NCBI GenBank assembly: GCA_023512015.1
Contig: JAIMAI010000024.1
Location: forward strand, 1 to 35,396
Source of the DNA: Acidothermus sp.
GTDB lineage: Bacteria; Actinomycetota; Actinomycetes; Acidothermales; Acidothermaceae
Direction: 5' to 3'
DNA: 35,396 nt
The notes beneath the pieces are model-generated. The model saw only the letters and a program-made list of their open reading frames with translations. It was not told the DNA's origin and made no database searches. Below are positions 23,668-31,195 of the stretch, one piece after another (position 1 is the first letter of the stretch; each line of letters starts with the position of its first letter). The position numbers were made by a program, and so were the translations under genes.

Positions 23668-24576
23668 GTGACCGGCGTCATCATGGGCGGCATCGTCGCT
23701 TTGTGGATCGTGGTGCTGGTCCCCATGTGGCTGCGCAGATACGAGGGGGATGACGCCGTCCGCACCATGGAGAGTTTCTCCACCGCCATGCGAGCGCTCG
23801 GCGACGACGGCACGTCGCGGCGTGTCGAATCGCTTGATATCAGGGCGGCAACGGTGCGGCGTGAGATTCTGCTGACGGATCGAAGCGAAGGGGAATCGAG
23901 CGTGTCTCGACGTCCTGTGCCGCGTACCTATCGCGGCTCGGCATTCTCGCGAGCCCGCGCGCGCCGACTCGCCGTCCGTCGGCGGCGGCGGTTGCTCGGC
24001 TGTGTCGCCAGCGTGGTGGTTTTTGCCGCCAGCGCGGGCCTCGGCTGGACGTCGTGGTGGCTGGAGATAGCGGCTCTGCTGGTATTGCTCGGCTACCTCG
24101 TGCACCTGCGGACCGAGGCGATCCGCCGTCGCGAGGTAGCGCGTTGGCGTACTCCCTCCCGTCGCCCCATCCGCACCACGACGGCAGATGTCCCGAACGA
24201 GTCGTCGGCCGGGCGACGTGATCCTGCAGCGGCCCGGATCGCCGATCCGTTCCCGGGCATTCCGGCTGATGTCTTGGCCCCGACGGTGAGCGCGTCGGGG
24301 ACGGAGAACGGCTCGCGGTGGCAGCCGGTTCCGGTGCCGCTGCCGACGTACGTGACCAAGCCGGTCGCGACGCGGCCGGCCGCGCGGGCTCCCCGCGCCG
24401 ACGTGGAATCCGGGACGATCGACCTCACCAACCCGGGGGAGTGGACCGAGCGGTACGCGAGCGGCAATCGGCGCATCCTTCTCGACGAATCCGGGGACGA
24501 CCGCGAGTCGACCCTAGTGCTAGAGGACGACGAACTCGACCGCATCATCGGACGGCGTCGGGTCGTCGGCGAGTGA
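23668..24576 (+). CDS. sepX: Divisome protein SepX/GlpR
   Basis: A 302-residue membrane protein of the actinobacterial SepX/GlpR family, needed for septation in Streptomyces and acting as membrane receptor of Glp in Corynebacterium. The N-terminus MTGVIMGGIVALWIVVLVPM is TM1 with the family hallmark VPMWLRR, followed by ESFSTAMRAL. Two further helices lie at about 109-125 and 130-147 after a basic stretch (RARRLAVRRRRR). The C-terminal half is cytoplasmic and low complexity, ending in acidic residues. It is three genes downstream of glp, which fits a Glp-GlpR pair. The start GTG 23668 is supported by a -10 box eight bases upstream. Confidence 0.85.
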   Translation: MTGVIMGGIVALWIVVLVPMWLRRYEGDDAVRTMESFSTAMRALGDDGTSRRVESLDIRAATVRREILLTDRSEGESSVSRRPVPRTYRGSAFSRARARRLAVRRRRRLLGCVASVVVFAASAGLGWTSWWLEIAALLVLLGYLVHLRTEAIRRREVARWRTPSRRPIRTTTADVPNESSAGRRDPAAARIADPFPGIPADVLAPTVSASGTENGSRWQPVPVPLPTYVTKPVATRPAARAPRADVESGTIDLTNPGEWTERYASGNRRILLDESGDDRESTLVLEDDELDRIIGRRRVVGE

Positions 24577-24647
24577 GGCGCCAAGACCTGGATCGCGCCG
24601 GCGGACGGGGAAATCGGGGGGCTGCCGACAGCGGCCGACGAGTGTGG

Positions 24648-24721
24648 TGGAGCTGACGGGATTTGAACCCGTGACCCCCTCGATGCGAACGAGGTGCGCT
24701 ACCGGACTGCGCTACAGCCCC
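24648..24721 (-). tRNA. tRNA-Ala (anticodon CGC)
   Basis: The minus strand folds as a complete 74-base cloverleaf: acceptor GGGGCTG/CAGCTCC, D arm GCGC/GCGC, anticodon stem CCTCG/CGAGG with loop TTCGCAT (anticodon CGC, codon GCG), variable loop GGGTC, T arm ACGGG/CCCGT with loop TTCAAAT, discriminator A. The acceptor contains the G3-U70 wobble pair, the alanine identity element. CCA is encoded next (24647-24645). It lies between sepX and pmt with no integrase nearby. Confidence 0.95.
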
Positions 24722-24783
24722 AAGGCGCCCCTCAGCCTACCATCCAGCAGGTCGCCGGCTCGCGCCTCCGCGACCAGCCGACG

Positions 24784-26364
24784 CTATGATCCGTTGGCCT
24801 CGCTCCAGCTCTGGAACCACATCCGTTGTTGCCAATCGACCGAGGGGATGGTCTTGGCGGTGAGGATCGGCAGGAAATAGAAGAAAAGAATCACCACGAT
24901 CAACACGTAGGAACCGGCGACCGTGGCTCCCACCATGCGCCGGGTTGGGGAAGCGTCCGCAGGCCCGAGGACGTAACCGATGGCGATGGCGAGGGCGATG
25001 CAGATGAACGGGAGCAGCGGGAGCGCGTAGAAGTAGAACATCGTGCGGTGGAAGGTGAACAACCAGGGCACGTAGAGGAAGACGAAAGGAACCAGCAGAG
25101 CGCTTCCCCGCCAGTCCCGCCGCAGGATCAAGTAAGCCGTGAAGAGCATCACCGGAATCGAGGCCCACCAGATTGCCGGTGTGCCCATGTCGTAAATCAT
25201 TCGGGCACAGCCGGCCGCCGCGCGGCATCCTTCATTCGGCGGCTTGGGATAGTCGGCGTAGTACAACACCGGACGAGTCTCGAACAACCACGTCCAGGCA
25301 TTGGATCGGTAACTGTGGTACGAGCTCAGGTGGAGGTGGAAATTCAAGGCCTCCGCGTGGTAGTGCCATAGTCCTCGGATGGGATTACGGATCCACGCCG
25401 GCACCCACTCCCAACCCGGCCGGTTGTTCGCCCAGTCCCTGTCCCAGGCGTATTTCCCCGTGTTGACGAACCAACCGGTCCAGGAGACGAGGTACGTCGC
25501 GAGCGGCACCAGGATCGTCACCGCGAGCATTCCCGGTACGTCCCTGGCAAGGGTGACGAGCGCCGGACGGCGGATCCCGACTGCGCGGCGCGCCCCCATG
25601 GTCCACGCGGCGGCGAGAAGTCCGAACGCCGGCAGTAGGTAGACGCCGTCCCATTTCGTGGCGCAGGCCGCGCCGAGGCAGAACATCGTCGCGATGAACC
25701 ACCACCGCACGCCGATACGGGGAGCGGGCGGCGTCCCGCCTGAGGGCCCGTATGTTTCGGTGAACCAGTCGTTGCGCGCGGCCCACGCCGCCAGCCGAGC
25801 GCGCACCTGGTCGCGGTCGAGGACCAGGCAGGCGAAGGCGGCGACGATCCAGAACATCAAGAAGATGTCCAGCATCGACGTCCGGCTCTGGACGAATTCC
25901 AGGCCGTCGAGACTGAACAGCAGCCCGGCGGTGGTGCCGAGCAGCGTGGAGCGGGTCATGCGGCGGGCGGTCCGGGCGACGATGAGGACGGCGAGGGTCC
26001 CGACCACCGCCGCGCTGAACCGCCATCCGACGCTGTTGTCCCCGAAGATCCACTCACCGAACGCGATCATCCATTTGCCGAGCGGGGGATGGACGACGTA
26101 CCCCGGCCCGTTATCGGTGTTGTTCAGCTCGACGCCGTGCGTGAGGAGGCTGTGGGCGTCGTGGGCGTAGTAGACCTCGTCGAAGATCTTGCTGTTCGGG
26201 GTGCCGAGGTCGTGGAAACGCAGGTACCCCGCGAACGCCGTCACGAGCAACGGCGCCAGCCAGCCGAGGACGGTGAAGTTGGGAAAAGGCGGGACCAGTC
26301 GGCGGCGAAGCGCCCGAGCCCGGGCCCGCGCGCCCGTGATCGGGGCTTCGAGGGACAGCGTCAC
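24784..26364 (-). CDS. pmt: Dolichyl-phosphate-mannose-type protein O-mannosyltransferase
   Basis: A 526-residue GT39-family membrane enzyme that transfers mannose from polyprenyl-phosphate-mannose to Ser/Thr of exported proteins. In Mycobacterium tuberculosis the homologue is Rv1002c. The first extracytoplasmic loop has the catalytic acidic pair in NSKIFDEVYYAHDAHSLL, then HPPLGKWMIAFGEWIFG; there are about 10-11 helices, with PSVDWQQRMWFQSW at the end. Start: TACGAT (26376-26371) lies six bases before GTG 26364, indicating a leaderless message; GTG 26370 is in frame and would add two residues. The gene is divergently placed from nothing, and ends 62 bases from the tRNA. In related genomes it neighbours rsmI as here. 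Confidence 0.92.
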   Translation of the reverse strand: MTLSLEAPITGARARARALRRRLVPPFPNFTVLGWLAPLLVTAFAGYLRFHDLGTPNSKIFDEVYYAHDAHSLLTHGVELNNTDNGPGYVVHPPLGKWMIAFGEWIFGDNSVGWRFSAAVVGTLAVLIVARTARRMTRSTLLGTTAGLLFSLDGLEFVQSRTSMLDIFLMFWIVAAFACLVLDRDQVRARLAAWAARNDWFTETYGPSGGTPPAPRIGVRWWFIATMFCLGAACATKWDGVYLLPAFGLLAAAWTMGARRAVGIRRPALVTLARDVPGMLAVTILVPLATYLVSWTGWFVNTGKYAWDRDWANNRPGWEWVPAWIRNPIRGLWHYHAEALNFHLHLSSYHSYRSNAWTWLFETRPVLYYADYPKPPNEGCRAAAGCARMIYDMGTPAIWWASIPVMLFTAYLILRRDWRGSALLVPFVFLYVPWLFTFHRTMFYFYALPLLPFICIALAIAIGYVLGPADASPTRRMVGATVAGSYVLIVVILFFYFLPILTAKTIPSVDWQQRMWFQSWSEANGS

Positions 26365-26376
26365 GGGCACATCGTA
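26365..26376 (-). promoter_or_regulatory. Probable -10 box of leaderless pmt transcript
   Basis: On the minus strand TACGAT (26376-26371), six bases, then GTG (26364). This layout decides the preferred start of pmt, because the alternative GTG at 26370 would directly abut the hexamer. Confidence 0.45.
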
Positions 26377-26389
26377 GGGGTCGGCGCCG

Positions 26390-27454
26390 TCACGAGAAAT
26401 TCACGGCGGCCGAAAGCGGAGCGAGCTCGACCCACGTGCGTCCCGGTCGCAACGTGATCACCTGCCCGGCGCCGTCCCGCAGCACCATCGGGGCGGTGAG
26501 CGAGGTGCGACTCCAGGTGCCCGGGACGCGAACGCCGTCCCGCAGCACCCAGCACTCACCCGAACCGATCACCTGCGGCCAGGGCTCGACCGCTCCGGTG
26601 ACGTCGCGGATACCTCTGTCTTTCAAGGCGACTCGCATGATCACGATGTTGTCTGCGGAGACCTGACTCCCATCGGTGAGGAGATCCGGCCGACCGTCCT
26701 GGGTGCGCAGGTACCGCCGCCCGTTCCACTGCCAGCCGGCGGTGGCCGACGGGAAGTGGACGACGACCCCGGCCGTCGTCGGCCCGCTCGCGGGGGTGGG
26801 GTCGTACTGGAAGATCGGATGTGGGGGCGGCATCTTCGGGTCGGCGTGCTCGGCGTAGGCATAAAGCCGGGTGGTGGAATCGAAGACTTCGTGCGGGATC
26901 GAACGTCCCGGGAGTTTCTCGAACAGGCTGTTGTCCGCATCGAACGACATCAAGAAAGCCGTGGAATTCGCCTTCACCGGAGCAATTTCTTGGGCATTGG
27001 CGCCGGAATAGGCGAAATACCCGCCGCCGAGGAGGCGGAGCAGGTCGCCGTCCACCGGCCGTGCGGACCGGATCGGGCCGACCAGTGCGGCGTCCTGCGA
27101 TTGGAAAACGGCGAACAGACGGGTGAGCCCGCCCTCGACGGGGGTGTCGACGACGATATCCGCGGCGTTCAATCCGGCTTGCGGGAAGGAGCCCGCGACG
27201 TTGTCGATTTTTATCGCGAGCGAGGGACGCAGCGCGTTGCCGTTGGCCGCCGGCAGGCCGGTGAGCGGGAAGACCGCACCGCCCGTCGCCGAGGATGGGC
27301 TCCAGGACTCCGGGGCTTTCGAGGACCGGATCGGCGACGGCGACCGCGTCGGGGACGTCGCAGGAGCATGCCGAGCCGGGGTCGCGCAATTCGCGGTGGC
27401 CAGCCCGAGCAGGATCATTGGGAGCAGGAGAAGCGGACGACGCACGTATGTCAC
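26390..27454 (-). CDS. DUF3048-domain exported protein (YerB-like)
   Basis: A 354-residue exported protein. The N-terminus has a signal-like segment (RRPLLLLPMILLGLATANC); the cysteine could be a lipid anchor, but the residues before it (TAN) fit a lipobox poorly. After a Pro/Ser-rich linker come the DUF3048 signatures: FPLTGLPAANGNALRPSLAI, KIDNVAGSFPQAGLNAADIV, VEGGLTRLFAVFQSQDAALV, VGPIRSARPVDGDLLRLLGG, and near the end VLRDGAGQVITLRPGRTWVE. The function of DUF3048 is not known; homologues such as B. subtilis YerB are lipoproteins. GTG 27454 is used; GTG 27445 is an alternative. It is divergent from rsmI and lies 25 bases upstream of pmt on the same strand. Confidence 0.87.
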   Translation of the reverse strand: MTYVRRPLLLLPMILLGLATANCATPARHAPATSPTRSPSPIRSSKAPESWSPSSATGGAVFPLTGLPAANGNALRPSLAIKIDNVAGSFPQAGLNAADIVVDTPVEGGLTRLFAVFQSQDAALVGPIRSARPVDGDLLRLLGGGYFAYSGANAQEIAPVKANSTAFLMSFDADNSLFEKLPGRSIPHEVFDSTTRLYAYAEHADPKMPPPHPIFQYDPTPASGPTTAGVVVHFPSATAGWQWNGRRYLRTQDGRPDLLTDGSQVSADNIVIMRVALKDRGIRDVTGAVEPWPQVIGSGECWVLRDGVRVPGTWSRTSLTAPMVLRDGAGQVITLRPGRTWVELAPLSAAVNFS

Positions 27455-27562
27455 CGTAAGGCCCGACGCGGCCACCTTCGGGGTACGACGCGGGGGTGCG
27501 GTGCGGGTGGCCGGCCTCGAACAATCCGGCGGATCGCAAGGGAAGCGGTGGGGAGGGACGAC

Positions 27563-28426
27563 GTGGCGGAGGGTGTGCTGGTCGTCGCGGCGACCCCCAT
27601 TGGGAACATGGACGACGCCTCCCCGCGGCTTCGGCGAATCCTCGCCGAGGCGGACGTCGTCGCAGCCGAGGACACCCGCCGCCTGCGCCGACTGGCCGCG
27701 GCCCTCGGTATCTCGTTGCGCGGGCGGGTCGTCGCTTACTTCGATGCCCGTGAGACGAAACGTGCCGGCGTCCTGCTCGAGGAGCTGCGCGCCGGGCGGG
27801 ACGTCGTGCTGCTGACGGACGCCGGGATGCCGCTGGTCTCCGATCCCGGTTACCGCATCGTGCGGGCGGCGATCGACGCGGGTATTCGGGTCACGTGCGT
27901 GCCGGGTCCGTCCGCTCTCACCGCCGCGCTTGCGGTCGGCGGCTTGCCGGTGGAACGGTTCTGCTTCGAAGGATTTCTCCCGCGGCGGGCTGCAGAGCGA
28001 CGACGTCGACTCACCGAGCTCGCGGCCGAGACCCGCACCATGGTCTTCTTCGAGGCACCGCATCGCATCTTCGCCACGCTCACCGACATGGCAAAGGCGT
28101 TCGGCCCGGGGCGGGCGGCCGTGGTCTGCCGAGAACTGACCAAGGAGCACGAGGAAATCCGTCGCGGCACGCTTCAGGAGCTCGCGCAGTGGGCGCAATC
28201 CGGCGTGCGGGGAGAACTCACGCTGCTGGTCGCCGGTGCGACGGAAGAGTCGGTGGCTTCCGGCGTCCCTCCGCTCGCGCAGCGGGTGGCCGAGCTGCAG
28301 GCGACCGGCGTGGACCGGCGGACGGCGATCGCGCGGGTGGCCGCGGAGGCGGGCGTGCCGCGGCGGCAGGTGTTCGACGCCGTGGTGGCTCGGAAGCGGG
28401 AGGTGCAATCCCCGCCTGATCGGTGA
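27563..28426 (+). CDS. rsmI: 16S rRNA (cytidine-1402 2'-O)-methyltransferase RsmI
   Basis: A 287-residue SAM-dependent enzyme that methylates the ribose of C1402 in the decoding centre. Motifs of the tetrapyrrole-methylase-like fold are complete: VVAATPIGNMDDASPRLRRI, EADVVAAEDTRRLRRL, LLTDAGMPLVSDPGYRIVRA, VPGPSALTAALAVGGLP, CFEGFLPRR, FFEAPHR. A C-terminal helical extension with RRTAIARVAAEAGVPRRQVF is usual. GTG 27563 follows GGGAGGG and begins at the fold; an open frame continues far upstream but is not coding. Divergent to the DUF3048 gene. Confidence 0.94.
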   Translation: MAEGVLVVAATPIGNMDDASPRLRRILAEADVVAAEDTRRLRRLAAALGISLRGRVVAYFDARETKRAGVLLEELRAGRDVVLLTDAGMPLVSDPGYRIVRAAIDAGIRVTCVPGPSALTAALAVGGLPVERFCFEGFLPRRAAERRRRLTELAAETRTMVFFEAPHRIFATLTDMAKAFGPGRAAVVCRELTKEHEEIRRGTLQELAQWAQSGVRGELTLLVAGATEESVASGVPPLAQRVAELQATGVDRRTAIARVAAEAGVPRRQVFDAVVARKREVQSPPDR

Positions 28427-28430
28427 TCCG

Positions 28431-28459
28431 GTCAACGGTACGTCCTTGTTACCGTTGAC
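28431..28459 (+). promoter_or_regulatory. Perfect 10-bp inverted repeat over the metG promoter and start
   Basis: GTCAACGGTA (28431-28440), nine bases (CGTCCTTGT), then TACCGTTGAC (28450-28459). The right arm contains TACCGT (28450-28455), which is six bases before the metG GTG (28462) and is a likely -10 box of a leaderless transcript. The repeat could be a repressor operator. It lies upstream of the predicted +1, so an RNA hairpin in the metG message is less likely. Confidence 0.6.
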
Positions 28460-28461
28460 GG

Positions 28462-30069
28462 GTGAGCAAAACCTTCTACGTGACGACCCCGATCTATTAC
28501 GTCAACGACGCTCCCCATATCGGACACGCGTATACGACGATCGCCGCGGACGTGCTCGCGCGTTGGCACCGCCAGCGCGGGGAATCGGTGTGGTTCCTCA
28601 CCGGCACCGACGAGCACGGGCAGAAGGTGCTGCGCAGCGCGCAGGCCGGTGGGAGTTCACCGCAGGAATGGGCGGATCGGTTGGTGGCCGAAGCTTGGCA
28701 GCCGACCTGGCGCGACCTGGACATTTCCAACGACGATTTCATTCGGACGACGGAAGAACGCCACACCAGACGGGTGCAGACTTTTCTCCAGCGGCTCTAC
28801 GACAAAGGTGAAATATACGAGGGAGTTTACGAGGGCCCGTACTGCGTGGCGTGCGAGGAATTCAAGCTCCCCGGCGAGTTGATCGAAGGCGAGGGGCGGG
28901 ACGCCGGCCAGCGGCTCTGCCCGGTGCATCGTCGTCCGGTGGAGCAGGTGAGTGAGACGAATTACTTCTTCCGGCTCTCCAAATACGCAGATCAACTTCT
29001 CGAGCACTACGCGGCGCACCCGGAGGCGGTCGAGCCGGAGAGTGCCCGCAACGAGGTGGTGCAGTTCATCCGCCAGGGTCTGCAGGACCTGTCGATCTCG
29101 CGGTCGAGTTTCGACTGGGGGGTCAAGGTTCCGTGGGATGACCGCCAGGTGGTGTACGTGTGGTTCGATGCTTTGCTGAACTACATCACCGCGGTCGGTT
29201 ACGACGCCTCAGAGCCGGAGCTGCGGGAGAAGTTCGAGAGCACTTGGCCGGCCGACGTCCACCTCATCGGCAAGGACATCCTTCGGTTCCACGCGGTGAT
29301 CTGGCCGGCCATGCTGATGGCCGCCGGACTGCCGCTGCCGCGTAAGGTCTTCGCGCACGGGTGGCTGCTGGTGTCGGGCGAGAAGATGAGCAAGACCCGG
29401 CTCACCGGGATCGCTCCCGCTCAGCTCACCGGATATTTCGGCTCGGACGCCTTTCGTTACTACATTCTTCGGGCGTTTCCTTTCGGGCAGGATGGTTCTT
29501 TCTCCTGGGAAGAAATGACCGCGCGCTACACCGCGGAACTCGCCAACGGGCTGGGGAATCTCGCTTCTCGCCTGACCGCGATGACCGAACGCTATCGCGG
29601 GGGAGTGATTCCGTCCCCCGGAGAGCCGACTGAGGCCGAGCAACGGCTGGGCGAGTTGGCCGCCAGGGTCACGACGAACGCCGACGCGGCGATGGAGAAA
29701 CTCGATTTCTACGGCGCGCTCGCCGCGATCTGGGAATTGGTGGTCGCCCTCAACGGATATCTGACCGAGCAGCAGCCGTGGCAGGTCGCCAAACGCGACG
29801 ACGCAGCATCGCAGCAGCGACTGGACGCGATTCTCTATGCGGCAGCCGAGGGGTTGCGGGTGCTCGCCATCCTGCTCCACCCGTTCATGCCGCGGACCTG
29901 CACGACGCTGTGGGCGTCCGTCGGAGGTCCCGAAGCGCTCGGACCGCTTGCGGCACAACCGCTCGCGGAGGCTGCCCGCTGGGGCCGGCTGCCGGTCGGG
30001 GCGCGGGTGGTGAAGGGCGAGCCGCTCTTCCCGCGTCTCCCCGACGAGTCCCCGGCCACCGGAGCATGA
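28462..30069 (+). CDS. metG: Methionyl-tRNA synthetase
   Basis: A 535-residue class I synthetase charging tRNA-Met. HIGH is at residues 19-22 (YYVNDAPHIGHAYTTIAADV), the KMSKS loop reads GEKMSKTRLTG near 307, and the zinc-knuckle region has C128/C131 (YCVACEEF) and a later LCPVHRRP with one Cys and one His. The anticodon-binding helical domain follows (MEKLDFYGALAAIWELVVAL, YLTEQQPWQVAKRDD). It lacks the C-terminal tRNA-binding extension of some homologues, as is common for actinobacterial MetG. The start GTG 28462 is leaderless (see repeat at 28431-28459). tatD overlaps its stop as ATGA. Confidence 0.96.
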   Translation: MSKTFYVTTPIYYVNDAPHIGHAYTTIAADVLARWHRQRGESVWFLTGTDEHGQKVLRSAQAGGSSPQEWADRLVAEAWQPTWRDLDISNDDFIRTTEERHTRRVQTFLQRLYDKGEIYEGVYEGPYCVACEEFKLPGELIEGEGRDAGQRLCPVHRRPVEQVSETNYFFRLSKYADQLLEHYAAHPEAVEPESARNEVVQFIRQGLQDLSISRSSFDWGVKVPWDDRQVVYVWFDALLNYITAVGYDASEPELREKFESTWPADVHLIGKDILRFHAVIWPAMLMAAGLPLPRKVFAHGWLLVSGEKMSKTRLTGIAPAQLTGYFGSDAFRYYILRAFPFGQDGSFSWEEMTARYTAELANGLGNLASRLTAMTERYRGGVIPSPGEPTEAEQRLGELAARVTTNADAAMEKLDFYGALAAIWELVVALNGYLTEQQPWQVAKRDDAASQQRLDAILYAAAEGLRVLAILLHPFMPRTCTTLWASVGGPEALGPLAAQPLAEAARWGRLPVGARVVKGEPLFPRLPDESPATGA

Positions 30070-30908
30070 GCGGCGAGCCTTCGGCGGGTCGCGACTACCG
30101 TCCCGCAGTGACGCAGCCGCCTCCGCCGACGCCCCCGGCGCTGGCCTTTCCCACCGTCGACGCGCATGCCCATCTCGACCTGCTCGACGCGCCGGTGGAG
30201 GAAATCCTGGCCGACGCCGCCGCGGCTGGGGTCGAGCGGGTCGTGACCGTGGGGTATTCGTTGGCCAGCTCGCGGTGGGCGGTGCGGGCCGCCGAGGACC
30301 ATCCACAGGTCGTGGCCGCGGTCGCCGTCCATCCCAACGACGCGATGGACGCCGACGACGACACGCTCGCCGCGATAGCCGCACTCGGCGCTTCGCCGCG
30401 GGTACGCGCGATCGGTGAGACCGGCCTGGATTATTACTGGAAACGCACGGATCCCGAGGTGCAGCGCGCGGTTTTTCGCCGTCACATCGACATCGCCAAG
30501 CAGTTGCACAAGCCGCTCGTCATTCACGACCGAGACGCCCACGAAGACGTCCTGCGCATTCTGGAGGACGTCGGAGCCCCCGAGTTCACCGTTTTTCATT
30601 GCTTTTCCGGCGATCTGGAAATGGCGCGGACCTGTGTCGGGCGCGGCTATTTCCTTTCGTTCTCCGGAACCGCGACGTTCAAGAACGCACCCGGGGTCCG
30701 CGAGGCCGCTGCCTGGACCCCGCTCGACCACCTGCTCGTCGAGACCGATGCTCCGTTCCTCACGCCGATGCCCTTTCGAGGCCGCCCCAATCGGCCGGCG
30801 CTCGTGGCGCTCACCGTCCGCTTCCTCGCCCGGCTCCGCGGCGTCGAGGAGGAAGCGGTTGCGGAGTCGGCCGCGGCCACCGCCCGGCGCGTTTTCGGGG
30901 AGTGGTGA
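30066..30908 (+). CDS. tatD: TatD-family metal-dependent hydrolase/DNase
   Basis: A 280-residue TIM-barrel hydrolase. All metal ligands are visible: HxH in VDAHAHLDLL (H34, H36), Glu in IGETGLDYYWK, His in LVIHDRDAHED, His in TVFHCFSGD, and Asp in LVETDAPFLTP. TatD proteins act as 3'-5' nucleases in repair or RNA quality control. ATG 30066 overlaps the metG stop, giving translational coupling; a GTG at 30108 would remove a Pro-rich 14-residue leader. The metG-tatD-rpfB-ksgA order is common in actinobacteria. A hairpin lies at 30925-30941 just after the stop. Confidence 0.93.
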   Translation: MSGEPSAGRDYRPAVTQPPPPTPPALAFPTVDAHAHLDLLDAPVEEILADAAAAGVERVVTVGYSLASSRWAVRAAEDHPQVVAAVAVHPNDAMDADDDTLAAIAALGASPRVRAIGETGLDYYWKRTDPEVQRAVFRRHIDIAKQLHKPLVIHDRDAHEDVLRILEDVGAPEFTVFHCFSGDLEMARTCVGRGYFLSFSGTATFKNAPGVREAAAWTPLDHLLVETDAPFLTPMPFRGRPNRPALVALTVRFLARLRGVEEEAVAESAAATARRVFGEW

Positions 30909-31195
30909 GCGAGGGGAGCGGTGAGCAGGTCGATCACCTGCGGCTGGTGAGAGATAACTCACATCGCGCGAACGTGGGGATGCAACGGCCAGCCCGCCGA
31001 ACCCGCGAATCGCCGCCCGGCAAACGTTAAATCGACGTTAAGACCACCTGTTCGGCGCGGAATCACTCCGGCGGCGTACTTGCATTCGGTCGGCCTCGAT
31101 TGTTACGGTCGCACACGCAAGCCGGGGTGGGAAAGCCTTCTGAATGACACGAATGTGCTTTCCATGTCACCGGTCGGGCTATCGTCGGGAGCATT
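30909..31195 (+). promoter_or_regulatory. tatD-rpfB intergenic region with hairpins and direct repeats
   Basis: The longest gene-free stretch (287 bases). It holds a hairpin GCAGGT-CGATC-ACCTGC (30925-30941) without a T-run, an inverted repeat GTGAG-N6-CTCAC (30947-30962), and a direct repeat ACGTTAA at 31024-31030 and 31035-31041 spaced 11 bp, suited to an OmpR-type regulator. TATCGT (31180-31185) could be the -10 of rpfB. I looked for a c-di-AMP (ydaO) riboswitch, frequent upstream of rpf genes, and did not see its conserved core. Confidence 0.4.

Noticed and set aside
24645-24721. tRNA-Ala as an integration site of a mobile element
   Set aside because: No integrase, no second copy of the tRNA 3' end and ordinary housekeeping genes on both sides.
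28427-28461. T-box or methionine riboswitch for metG
   Set aside because: The space between rsmI and metG is only 35 bases and holds the inverted repeat; there is no room for a riboswitch.
29209-30384. Minus-strand frame opposite metG and tatD
   Set aside because: Arg/Pro-rich shadow translation without motifs.
30909-31195. c-di-AMP (ydaO) riboswitch upstream of rpfB
   Set aside because: Looked for because it often precedes rpf genes; the conserved core segments were not recognisable.
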